A stretch of DNA of 64,000 nucleotides from Trichobilharzia regenti. Lineage: Eukaryota; Platyhelminthes; Trematoda; Strigeidida; Schistosomatidae. The first letter of the stretch is position 1. Every line of letters begins with the position of its first letter. The stretch lies in NCBI GenBank assembly GCA_944472135.2, contig OX235270.1, positions 144,909,632 to 144,973,631 on the forward strand, given 5' to 3'. The position numbers and the translations under genes are program-made. The notes under the pieces are model-generated. The model had not been told where the DNA came from, did not search any database, and saw only the letters and a list, made by a program, of their open reading frames with translations. Shown here one piece after another: positions 44,440 to 54,885 of the stretch.

Positions 44440-45600
44440 AAAACGCACTTCAACACCCTTAGCAATCTAAAAACTATAAATAAACTAGCAGCATGGATGC
44501 ATAAAGACTGAGTACGGAACATACAGGATTAGTTTACCCTTAGAAATAGGACCTATCACTCTATTGTAACCTTCAAACGCTTGCTATATAAGCTTTTATC
44601 TCAATGACTATCCCTACCAGAACCCATCATTTATTTCTAAAACGCATCAGTCATTAGAACACTAAAATGCTCAGACTCATTAATACATATTATGACACTA
44701 AATAAGACTTCGCATACATACGTGAAAACATACCTACAATATAGATAACTATTTACTAAGGTATAATATACAATTGACATAAACATTTATATATCTATGA
44801 TATATTAAATGTCCTTTTCATATTCACATACTTTCTCTTTCTGGTATTCTGCTGCTCCTATTCATCTTCTGGTCGAGGTCGAACAACCCAGCATCTAAAC
44901 TGAAATGAGGATTAATTCCAAACAATCTAGCTCATAACCACTCAAATTCCAGGAACGATCCAATTCTACCATTTGAAGACGCTGGCGAACATGCTGTAAA
45001 TGAGCATTCATGATCTGAAACGAAGAAGCAACTGGTTTTCAAACAGTTTCCCAACATCTTACTCAACTTACGAGTACAGTCCCCCATGCAGACACAAATG
45101 GCGCAAATGGAGAATTCTGGAATCGACCTCGGCACCATTTGATGCAGTAAAACAACCCAACATGACCTTATCTAGTTTTCGCCTTCACAATCAAATTTCT
45201 TTCCTGTTATAAAACTACGATGAGACTGCTGAAAGAATGGAATAAATATATCACTGATCTCAACATAATACATCAATAAACTTTGAGCCAAGGGTGCTGT
45301 TCACAACAAAGTTATATGAGAGAATTGACTTCAAGCTTTATTTTTCCCAGATATTTGTATTACATTCATCTGATGTCTGGGTTTTTTGTTAATGCGAAGA
45401 CAATATTTCTATATCTCTTTATGTGCTACACAAACAGACTTTATAGCAGACTGTTCTGACGGACTCTCATATCAGAAAGAACAACCAAACTGTAAATTTA
45501 TCATACATTAAGTTATGTGTAATTTATATAATAACTTATCCATGCCTGTACAATTAGTATGTTCCTGCATAAACAGGAAGAAATATATATATATATATAC
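44440..45600 (+). other. 3' UTR of the duplicated CR1 copy G
   Basis: It repeats 38620-39780, including the UTR hairpin at 45346-45381 and the terminal module at 45535-45600. There is no gene. Confidence 0.7.
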
Positions 45601-46351
45601 AGAGAATAGGAATAGAATAAGTCGAATCAAATAATGAACGAGCTATGAAATATTAGGTTTAATGGAATATAATGAGGATCAAGTAAAGACGTTATTAGAA
45701 TATGAATGAGATAAGACATTGTGAAGTGGTATTTAAATATCCGACGATGGATAGCAAGTTAATTTATAAGATGCCCCATAAATCTGTGCAGATCCCGCGT
45801 GGTCGCATCTCAACAATACGCTGGGCGAATGGTATATATTTAAAGGCAGAAGCATGATCTGTCTAGGCGTTCATTATTATCTTTTTCAAGATAAAGATCT
45901 AAGCCCTCATAAAAATCAGAAAAATCTCGAGCCTTTAATTTGTATATTGCTGTTCCTGCAGAATGGGGCGATTCACCTTAGTGACCCCCAACATATCTAC
46001 TGATCAGCTAACGCCACCCTCCCTCCTTTTTTGATGTTAAGCTCTGAGACTATGATTATTATCGCTACCGCAAATATATTGCTTGGTACCAGACATGTTC
46101 GTACCTCATATTCCATCTCCCTAGCTTTCTTAATGAGTGCTTCCAATAGGTCTCCGCGTACATCTTTATGAACATTATATATGCATGCATGCGTCCTAAT
46201 GAACAGATTACTTTATAAGAAGTTAAAACCTTAAAGAATAAAAGGAATAGGTTTTGTGAATAGTGGAGCAAGATTCAGCAGAACACTATAGTTATGGTTC
46301 AATGTAGGTAGTATGAACTGAAGGTAGGGTCGGTTGGCAGGACTTAGAGTA
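45601..46351. repeat. 5.82-kb tandem repeat, unit 3 (first 750 bp)
   Basis: It covers the left foldback arm and most of the spacer, then breaks off at GGCAGGACTTAG-AGTACT, where the 3' tail of another CR1-D element begins. The right foldback arm is missing. Confidence 0.85.
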
Positions 46352-48050
46352 CTTATATATAGTCAACATTTGACATTGCAAAGCAACCTGTCTACATATA
46401 TTATAAAATGATATTAACACAGAACCAACGAAATTTTAGCATTTGATTAACAATACTGCAGTATGTGTATACTGAAAAATGGTTGTTACTCTACAGGGAT
46501 CCGTAGAGTAAATCAAACCATATATGATAAGAGTATAATCAATAATATAATTCGTATATCAGATAATACACTAGGCCCAATAATTGAGTGTTATAAGGGA
46601 AACAAGCGTGGTAAAGCAAGAGAACATTTGCCGCACAAATATTTTAATCATTTTAAGTATTTTAATAACCAACTTATTTAAGAATTGAACATGCATGATT
46701 AATAAGTATTATTATATTAGTATATACACATGTAAAACGTTAAAAGGTGTGGATGGTATTACAATTATTTCCAGTTACTTTTACCAACACAACTTAGTGA
46801 AAATTATAGAGAACAGAAATCAGTAAATTAGTTAACATTCGTTGCGTAAGTATTAGAGTTGAGTTATGCGTATGTGACTGAACTGAAGACTGGACTGGCC
46901 TTCAATTTCCGTTCTACCAACAGTTGTGGTCTTTTAGACGAGCTAGGGTGGACATGTTAAAGTGTCTTTCTAGGCTCCGTTTGAACCCATCAGGGTTTTC
47001 ACAACATCTTATTTCAGGTGGTAGTTGGTTCCAAAGAGTGCAATATTTTATGGTGAAAAAGTTTGCCCTAATGGATTTTCTGTGGGTAGCCACCTTGACA
47101 AGGTAGTCGCGGTTTCGCAGCTGATATGATTCAATATTTTCCCAAGTTATGGATGAGTTACTGTAGCAAAGTCAATTGCCATTTTTTGCTCCAATCGCCT
47201 AGATCGTTTAAGTCTTGTTGGATCTTGCTTTCGACGCTCATATCACCGTACCCATAATCATATACTATCTTGAGATCATCTGCAAAAAGGTATGGCTTGC
47301 CATACTTGATTATAGAGACTATGTCATTTATAAATAAGAGGAATAGGATATGGCCAAGAACGCTACCTTGTATTACAACACTGGTTATCGGCTTTGGGAA
47401 GACAGCTGGTGGTTGATTTTGACTAATTGCTCTCTTTCTGCGAGAAAAGAACTTATCCATTTGAGAAGCTTTCCGGTTATTCCGTAGGATTGGAGTTTTG
47501 TTAGGAGTCTGATATATGGGACTTTATCGAATGCCTTGCTAACGTCGAGAGACAATGTTGTTACCGAACGCCCATTATCAATGCTTTGTGTGATGTAGTC
47601 AAAATAATCTAAGTGGCAAGTAATGCACGACCTTCTACTTAAGAAACCGTATTGGGATGGGGATAGTAGGTCATATGACAGCAAGTACTGAATGATTTGA
47701 GTCTTAACTATCTTTTCCATTACACGTGAAACTACAGACGTGATGTTGATGGGGCGGTAGTTTTTAATATCAGCTACAGGCCCGTATTTAGCTCCTTAGC
47801 ATGTTCCAATTCAGCATCGGTTGGTTTAGTCCTGAGCTTAAGGAGTTTTAGGAAAGTGAGATCCCCCAGTTCCTTTTTAAGATGGAGGATTGTTTCTGGT
47901 ACCAGGTCAAGTAGATTTGGTTTCGTCCTGAATTCATTTATTTGTTGCTGCATGTCGTTTATGATGCAGACTAAGTTGGTAATCTCTGCCTTTTCTGACA
48001 AGATATCTTCCACCTGAAAATATCTAATTTACTGCGAAAAGCAAATATAT
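46352..48050 (-). pseudogene. CR1-D element with internal deletion
   Basis: The 3' UTR (46352-46915) matches that of the unit 1 CR1-D end with moderate divergence. The C-terminal coding piece lies at about 46916-47160 (RANFF, LWNQLPPEIR). The reverse transcriptase centre is at 47165-47765 (NYRPINITSV, LDVSKAFDKV, catalytic FADD). About 0.4 kb between FADD and the C-terminal part is missing compared with 36075-37088. Upstream, 47774-48013 is an open frame with a helical, charged, coiled-coil-like sequence (DMQQQINEFRTKP), probably an ORF1 piece. The endonuclease is absent. Several breaks make it inactive. Confidence 0.7.
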
Positions 48051-48054
48051 ATAC

Positions 48055-48275
48055 AATTGTTTTAGCAGACGACTTCAATGCCCAAGTAGGGAAGTTGTGC
48101 CAGACTGAGAAGTATGTAGGTGGTACGTATGGTGTTCCCTGATGACGAACAGACAAGGGTGATCGCCTTCTACAGTTTTGCTAAGATAATCATCTGTTCC
48201 TAGTCAGCATTAACCTTGGGCACAAAGAGAGACATTGTGTAACCTGGAGACCTCCATCGCCAATTCAACGCTGGA
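48055..48275 (+). pseudogene. RTE endonuclease scrap
   Basis: The plus strand encodes a DDFNAQVGK-type active-site motif, RTDKGDRLLQFC and CVTWRPPSPIQRW, which match the RTE endonuclease. There are two stops after YGVP and one before DNH. The scrap lies between CR1-D and the 3' end of CR1 copy H. Confidence 0.7.
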
Positions 48276-48284
48276 CTCATAATA

Positions 48285-48450
48285 ATAATCATACATTCTC
48301 ATTTTGTACATGAGGGACGCCAATTTACAGGCATCATCAATATGATAAATTACATATACGATTAGCAATCATAATTAATAATAATGTTTTAATAAAATAC
48401 ATATTTTTTCCTACCTGTGTAGGACACACCAAATGTACAGGCATGGATAA
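48285..48450 (-). other. two serial CR1 3'-terminal modules (copy H)
   Basis: The upstream module has ATGCC and GGTGT around TGTACATTT, then TCCTAC pairing with GTAGGA. The downstream module has GATGCC and GGCGTC around TGTAAATT, then CTCAT pairing with ATGAG, and the final tail. A third, worn module (TACAGATA) is at 48741. Confidence 0.6.
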
Positions 48451-48601
48451 GCATTATTTAAATTTCATAAATTTGGTTCATGGTTAAATTACATGGTTGC
48501 TGACGTTTTTGTCTTTGGTTTGTGGGAACAATATGATAACCAGTCATTCAATGGAGCACATCATGAAATATAGGAATATTGACTTCGCATTAACAAAAAA
48601 A

Positions 48602-48637
48602 CCCAAGTAAGTTTTGGATGGATTAAAAATACTTGGG
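48602..48637 (-). other. conserved 3' UTR hairpin (copy H)
   Basis: CCCAAGTA and TACTTGGG pair perfectly over eight positions. Flanks match those in copies F and G. Confidence 0.65.
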
Positions 48638-49233
48638 AAAAAATAAAGCTTGAAGTAATTCCTCAATATAACTTGGGTGTGTACAAATCCGAATCTTATT
48701 TTTGATTTATATCCAAATTGGGTAATAAGGAAGCTATTTTTACAGATACGATCAGTTATGTTATAAGCTACAATCGTGACGTTGTATTACAAATTGATAC
48801 TTTTCCATTGGTATAAGAGTATATTCCACAAATGTAATCCAGGTTGCGTCGTGGAGAAAGTTAATTCGTTATTAACCAGGCAACTGAAAGATACGGGACC
48901 AATAATGTTTGCAGATCATTTGTCATTGTAAATGGTCAAATATCCACATTATTCATTCTCATTCAAAAAGTCAAATGGAAGCTGAAATGGTGAGAGAAAA
49001 AAGAAGACAAACAACAGCAACGCAAAAGAAAGCAACGGGAGTCCTTAAGGAGTGATTAATAAATATATACATATATATTCTGTTTAGTAACTGTGGTTAT
49101 TTTTGTACACAAACTAACTAGTCCCGTTATGCTAACTTTTATATTATGTGTAAACTAATATTACTGTCCTGTGTAGAAATGTTTATCATCTAGTTCCAAT
49201 AATATTAAAATTTATAATTGTAGTTTGTTGTAA

Positions 49234-52220
49234 CTACACGTTTAAAGAACTTAAAATATCTATGTAGGGTGAAAAAGAGGGTGTAAGAGTCAGACGTATA
49301 AGTGCATTGTCATCTTTGAGCAGTCTGGTGACTGAGGAGATGAACACTGGAAGTGTGTTTGCATCGCGCACATTAGCTGGTAGTCTATTCCAAATGACTG
49401 AAAACTTATTTAAGAAGAAGTTGTACCGCACGTAAGTCTGACAGTGCTCCATAGCAGCTAGGTTGTGATGATTTCTAAGATTGTAACTGATGACAGCGGT
49501 AGGTTTAGTTATTGGCTCGGAGGAATGCAAGAGAAGATTAGTTAGCTTGTAGTAAAAGATAAGGTTTAGCTTAAGGCGTCTTTTCCAGAGGGGTTCTAAT
49601 CTTAGTCTTTCGCATCGCTCATGGTATTCCAGACCACTTTCTAAACCAAGAGTTCTTGAGGTAAACTGCCGTTGCACTCCCTCTAATTTAAGCTTGTCAT
49701 TTTGTCTGAGTCCGCTAAGAATAAACGGGCAGTATTCTAAGATAGGTCGGACACATACTTTGTATAATAAAACCCTAGTTTCACAACAAAAGAAATTGCG
49801 TGTTATGCATCCTATCAGCCTTCGCGTTTTACGTCTGGCATAATCAGTCTGTTCAGCGAACGTTAGGTTACTAGAGTATCTAATACCGAGATCTACGACT
49901 GAGTTGAGCTTAGCTAGTTTTCGCCCATTTATTTCAAGAGTTAGATCAAGGTTACTGTTGCCGATACAAATCCAGCCGCATTTGTCAATGTTAAAATTTA
50001 GACAGGATTCAGCACACCATGTTGCGAGGCTACTTAGTTCAAGATGTATTTTAGTAACCATATCGCTTAATTCATGAGTGTAGCAGGAGTAGACGACTTT
50101 GAGGTCGTCAGCATATAGGAATGGTTTACCTGAGGTGAAGCACTTGCAAATGCTGTTAATGTAGACTGTGAATAAAAGTGGACCTAGGACACTACCTTGC
50201 ACGACCCCACTTGAGATCTGCCTAGGATGAGACAATACAGATCCAACTTTGGTTATTTGTACCCTGTTGCTTAGAAATGATTTTAACCAGTTCAGTAATG
50301 GGTTGCGAATTCCACAAGAGTACAGCTTCTCAAAGAGAATACTGTGAGATACCATGTCAAATGCCCTAGATATATCGAAGTAGAGAACAACGACTAGCTT
50401 ACGTGCTTCGCGACTACTAGTGATGCAGTTGAAAAAGTCGAAGTGGCAAGTAACGCAGGATCTATTTTTGAGAAATCCGTGTTGAGACCTTGTAACAAGA
50501 TCTTCCCTAATTAGGTAGTCTGACAATTGATCTTTACAACTTTCTCCATGATTCGTGAGATAACTGGGGTTATATTTATGGGTCTGTAATTGCGGACGTT
50601 TGCCCTATCACCAGATTTGTAATGTGGAATTATGAAGCTAGTTTTCCACTCACTAGGGTAAGTGCCAGTGTCCATAGATATTGAGAAGAATTTAAGAAGT
50701 AACAGGGTATATCACACCCACTGTTTTTGAAAATTATCGAAGCGAGGCCATCCGGTCCCGTACTAGTGGAAGGTTTAAGGCTTTTAATTGCTTGTACTAT
50801 TAACTGATTAGTGAACACAATGCTTTCAAGGGAAGAGATAGTAAGGGGGCGGTTTCACCAGGCATATGTGTTTCTAAACTAAAGTTTGCAAACCAATCAC
50901 TGAAGAGTTCACAGATAGTGGCAGGTTCATTGTAGATTACTTTGTCGTGAAGTAAGTATGGGATTTCCCTCGCCGACTGCATTCGTTTTTTAAGAAGTGC
51001 CGTTAAGTTATAAACTTTGGAGGTACTTTCAAGTGCCGTTAACTCTTCGTCGAGGTCCTTTTGAGAGCGTAGGCGCTTGATAGATTCAAGAGACTCGTGG
51101 ATTGAGAGCAATAGTGATATGTCCTTAGTGGAATAGTACTGTTTCTTCAGCTTCCTTAACTTATTACGGTGTGCCCTTGGAATATATTCAGTTCGGTGTC
51201 TACTTAATTTCACTATTTTCTTTGGAGCAACTGTATCTAGACAAAGGGTAACATTCCTGTAAAACAGGGTTACTAAGGCCTCCAGGGAGTCAGTGGTAAA
51301 ATAGTCATCCCATTGACAGAGTCGAATAAGTTCTTGGACTAATCCCCAGTCTGTATATTTGTAACTACGACATATTGTGCTTCCTGAGTCTTGTTTGTTT
51401 CCTGTATTTAGTGGTGAGAAAGGCAGAGAGCAGAGTACCATTCTATGGTCACTACTGGAAAATCTATTACCAACATAGTGGATACTGGGATTGTGTCATG
51501 ACAAAAAACAAGGTCCAACATGTTGTCACCACGAGTAGGTGTCTGGACGTGTTGTTGCCATCCATAACAGTCTATAGTGGCAAGTAATTCGTCGAAGCGT
51601 TGGGGGCCGGAACTAGTTAGCCAATTGACTTCTGGAAGATTGAAGTCCCCTGCAATTATTTTGTAATTAGCACTAAACGAGGATGCGTGTGCAAACGATT
51701 TAGCTAATAACGCATCAGTTTCTTTTGTTGAGCTTGGTGCTCGATAAACACAGCCTATGAGAAGTTTGTACTTATCTCCATGTAAGACAACCCAGAGTGA
51801 GTCAGGTACATTATTCATTGTTTCATCTTCCACCTTACTGACTACAAATGAGTTATGTATATATATGAGACATCCTCCACCACGCTTGCAATCTCTGTTT
51901 GCACGGTGTACAGTGTAATCATCGATACCTATATGCACATCAAGTACAGAGGATGAGCACCATGACTCAGTAATCAGAGCTACAGTAGGCTTGGCGACTA
52001 ATAATAATGTCCTTAGTTCAGATATCTTATTGATTAAGGAACGTGCATTAATTAGCAATATCGTGAATAAGTCACGGGATACTACAAACTGGCTTAAAAT
52101 GTCACCATAACCTAAATCTATTTGTGCGTCAGCACCGCAAGAATTTATGAATGAAAAGGAGGTCGGACTGGGTGTCTGCACATCGGAGTTGGTGTGCAAT
52201 GAGGTGGTCCTAGGTGCCAT
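49234..52220 (-). pseudogene. CR1 ORF2 endonuclease-reverse transcriptase (copy H)
   Basis: Block 1 (51408-52220) holds the endonuclease: LINARSLINK, TESWC, GGGCLIYI, GDFNLPEVNW and LDLVFCHD. The SDH motif (SSSDHR) is in the next frame, so a one-base shift lies near 51465. Block 2 (50800-51441) is the linker, and block 3 (50630-50818) begins the reverse transcriptase (SLKPSTSTGPDG). Block 4 (49234-50526, 430 codons) has HGFLKNRSC, YFDISRAFDMV, SGVVQGSVLGPLL, catalytic YADD and VIWNRLPANVR. Three frameshifts make it a pseudogene, but every catalytic motif is kept. The family uses nicked target DNA to prime reverse transcription. Confidence 0.85.
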
Positions 52221-52254
52221 GGGTCGTACCAGTGATTCGGGACACCTGGAAAAT

Positions 52255-53673
52255 TTACCATGTGTTCCTGGATATAAGGGTAGTACAGGTTGGGCCTAGG
52301 TTGACGGTTAAAAGGCATAGCATCAAAGGTCTACCCATCCAACTGCTATTCGTCATACCGGTATACACCTTCGGGTTGTTTTTATAACTTAAAGGGAATT
52401 GTGAAGGAAGGTGCTTTGGCTGCAAGACTTTAGGAGTCTTGGAGCCTGACTTTCTATAAGGTGGAGCATGCGGAACACCTCCAGATGTACTTATGTTTCG
52501 AGAGGAGTTTTTCGTAACAAGTGATGGTTTGTTGGCATTCTTACTCTCAGCAGGCTTATTGAATACAAAGTATTCTTCCCCATCATTAGTCTCAACCCTG
52601 CGAAATTTGTTCATCGTGGTGAGGTTACTACGTTTGGGGGGAAATTTCTTAGAACAACTTGCAGAAGTTCTAGTCATTTTAACATCTTTCGATGAGGCTT
52701 TATTTACAGGGGTACTGGTATCTAAATCAGTTCCTAGTTCCATTGGCAGGTGTTTGTTGTGTAGTTTGCTGAATGCTAGTTTCAGCACTAGGTGTCTGTT
52801 GCTGTGCACGATCCTTTTTGGTAAATCTAAGCTAGAGGAGGTGACCAGGTTATTACTACGCATTATTCTGCGCTGACACGGTGTTTTATCCTGAGCTACG
52901 GTTATAGACTTATAACTGCTATTCAGTCTTAAGTGATCCTGACATTTAGTAAACTTACTAGCATCAAGGGAATTACTGAATTTAAAAATGATTGGGCAAT
53001 TAGCCTGGTTAGACTTTTTACGAAGTCGTTTGCATTCACATGGAACACTAGCCATGCCGCAACAAATCAGGATTTTGTGTCTTACAGTTTTCAGGGGCAG
53101 AGAATCTGGGACGTTGTAAATTATAGTCTGGTTAATAATAATAATGTATATTCTCATATAAACATATAAATTTACATGAAAATGGTGCGAAGACACTATA
53201 CGCTTCATCACCTCCATAGCCAAAGAGTCACTCAGATTTTCAGCTTTATTTAGGTTGTCTGGAGACATTTTAGGATGTTGTTTTAACAGACAGGCTATTG
53301 GGTCTAAATCCGAAAGCTTGTTTTGAATTGCATCCAGTAAAGACTTAACCTGGCCAATATCAGAACGGCTCTCCGTGGTATTTGAGATTAGCTGTGACAT
53401 GCTATCAAACTGATCTAATTTTTCCTGAAGTTCGCTTACTTGCCTCCAGATATCTTTCACAAGGAGGTTTAATTTACAGAACTCAGAGTTCTCTAACAGA
53501 ACATCTTTCACTTGTATCACAGGAGTAACTTCTGCACTCAAACCATTTTGAGAGCTAGTGGTTGATACAGTATTACACGGCGGTAGTGCAGTTATAACCG
53601 AATTTGAGCCATTATCTAAAACAATTGTGTTTCTATGGACAAGTTTTTCTAGAGATTTGGACCATAATTTCAA
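52255..53673 (-). CDS. CR1 ORF1, RRM-like RNA-binding protein with a tiny LINE insert (copy H)
   Basis: The frame is open for 472 codons. The N-terminal third has a coiled-coil-like stretch (DIWRQVSELQEKLDQF). The RRM-like domain follows: TIIYNVPDSLPLKTVRHKI, CKRLRKKS, CPIIFKFSNSLDASKF and AQDKTPCQRR. The rest is basic and Ser/Lys/Pro-rich. Between KRIVSS and QTIIYNVPD lies a stretch of 17-18 extra residues encoded by 53131-53184, which is a 3' tail of family A; it keeps the frame. Compared with copy G (KRLDAKLSAIVYNVPD) the stretch is clearly an insertion. The frame is open, but function with the insert is doubtful. Confidence 0.7.
   Translation of the reverse strand: MKLWSKSLEKLVHRNTIVLDNGSNSVITALPPCNTVSTTSSQNGLSAEVTPVIQVKDVLLENSEFCKLNLLVKDIWRQVSELQEKLDQFDSMSQLISNTTESRSDIGQVKSLLDAIQNKLSDLDPIACLLKQHPKMSPDNLNKAENLSDSLAMEVMKRIVSSHHFHVNLYVYMRIYIIIINQTIIYNVPDSLPLKTVRHKILICCGMASVPCECKRLRKKSNQANCPIIFKFSNSLDASKFTKCQDHLRLNSSYKSITVAQDKTPCQRRIMRSNNLVTSSSLDLPKRIVHSNRHLVLKLAFSKLHNKHLPMELGTDLDTSTPVNKASSKDVKMTRTSASCSKKFPPKRSNLTTMNKFRRVETNDGEEYFVFNKPAESKNANKPSLVTKNSSRNISTSGGVPHAPPYRKSGSKTPKVLQPKHLPSQFPLSYKNNPKVYTGMTNSSWMGRPLMLCLLTVNLGPTCTTLISRNTW
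53131..53184 (-). mobile_element. minimal CR1 family A insertion (3' hairpin and tail only)
   Basis: On the sense strand it matches only the last part of family A: the second hairpin (TTTTCATGTAAA with TTTATATGAGAA) and an ATTATTATTATTA tail. The first hairpin with TGCCTGTA is not included. It is a nearly complete 5' truncation. Confidence 0.7.
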
Positions 53674-53699
53674 GAATTATAGGACAATAAGTAGTGAAT

Positions 53700-54590
53700 A
53701 AATTTCAGAGCAAACACGTGCCAAAGGTTTCACCAATTTCGAACGTACCGCCAAGTGACAGACCACATAGCCATAGGGTATCGCTGGCGAGGGTCAAATA
53801 GAAGACCGTCGCTCCTTCTGGGACGCGTGTGTAGACTCTGATCACGCTCTGGTTTGCGCACGTTTATGCTTACGATTAAATGGACATAAGAAGTTGACGG
53901 CAGCGAAACAGTTACGTCCCGACTAGATCGTGACTCTGGGTCCCTTATTTAAGGAAGAAATAGCGAAACGAGCTTCTGAGGTCGACAGCAGGACTTCCCC
54001 TGAGGAAGCCTGGAACGACATACAGTTAGATATGGACACGGCTGTGAAAGTGGTTAATAAGCTAAAACCAAAAGTTAGTAAAAGCCATCGGATCTCTACC
54101 GCCTCATCCGAACTGATTGACGCAAGAAGACTGATTTCGGCGAGCTCCGATTATGATGAGGAGCGAAAACCACTCAAACGAAAACTAACAAGAAGTCTTC
54201 GCAACGACTGTGAACAGTGGTGGGTGACAAGGATGAAAGAGATGGAACAGGCAGCGGCGATTGGCAACACCAGACAGCTATTTAGGCTTATCAGGGAAAC
54301 GGGTAGCAAAAGGCAAATGATGAGTGAAACAATCTCTGAGAAAAATGGCACCATAGTAAGCTCCCAGGATAGACAACTGGAACGCTGCAAAGAGCACTGG
54401 GAAGAGCAGTTTAATTGGCCTACAGCCACGCTCAACCTGCCGAACATCCAGCAGCCCTCTGAATGGGATATAGACACAGATCCTCTTTCCCTAACTGAGG
54501 TTACTATGTCAGGACCAGGTGCTGAGTTTGTAGAAGCAACGCAACTACTAGTTGTTAGAAGTTTTCGTGTCACTACTGGCCACAGTAGAT
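53700..54590 (+). pseudogene. RTE endonuclease end and linker, truncated
   Basis: 53755-53900 encodes the end of an RTE endonuclease (DHIAIGYRWRG, then a worn SDHALV motif) with shifts. From 53930 the frame is open for 220 codons: SPEEAWNDIQLDMDTAVKVV, ASSELIDARRLI and FNWPTATLNLP, the same linker as at 4262-4760. It breaks off at the start of the reverse transcriptase, where LTEVTMSG should lead into the palm. The piece keeps better reading frame than the copy at 4262. Confidence 0.8.
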
Positions 54591-54885
54591 GATATTGTTA
54601 CAGCAGCTCGAGACTTGCGGCATGTTGGCAAGCTGTGTGTTTACCTTCCATATTTTGTGGGAGTTGTGTTGCTCGTTGTTGCGGGCGTATATGTACTGTC
54701 AGTCATCAGTTTAACAGGTGACCGAGTTCGTGGCTTTTTTGTATGATAAACCGTAACTAGCTAGTGACAGAGTTATTGGTTACAATTATGGAACTGGAGA
54801 AACATTTGTGCGAGTCTCACAGAAAAAATAGAAATATATAGCGAATCAAACTAAAATGTAACGCAAACGTTGAACGTACCGCGTA
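54591..54885. other. unassigned stretch
   Basis: A 64-codon plus-strand frame (54552-54746) contains a hydrophobic segment (PYFVGVVLLVVAGVYV), but it starts inside the RTE scrap and has no second copy to compare, so I do not call it a gene. GCGGTACGTTCAACG on the minus strand near 54880 recurs near 30025 in the copy G leader. Confidence 0.3.

Larger units (their letters stand above)
39781..45600. repeat. 5.82-kb tandem repeat, unit 2
   Basis: It is a near-exact copy of 33964-39780, 5820 bp long. It lacks the left outer CR1 arm that precedes unit 1, so the foldback here has inverted arms of 347 bp only. It contains a second copy of the CR1-D end and of the copy G reverse transcriptase half. 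Confidence 0.9.
48276..53700 (-). mobile_element. CR1-type non-LTR retrotransposon, copy H, nearly full length
   Basis: In sense order it has ORF1 (53673-52255), a 34-bp gap, ORF2 in four blocks, and a 3' UTR of about 0.95 kb ending in an ATTATTATT tail. All endonuclease and reverse transcriptase motifs can be found across the blocks. It is the most complete CR1 in the window. The UTR carries one conserved hairpin and three terminal modules, one of them degenerate. Confidence 0.8.

Noticed and set aside
54552..54746. Small membrane protein gene with a hydrophobic segment
   Set aside because: It begins inside an RTE scrap, has no conserved second copy and no supporting signals. A hydrophobic stretch can arise from T-rich sequence.
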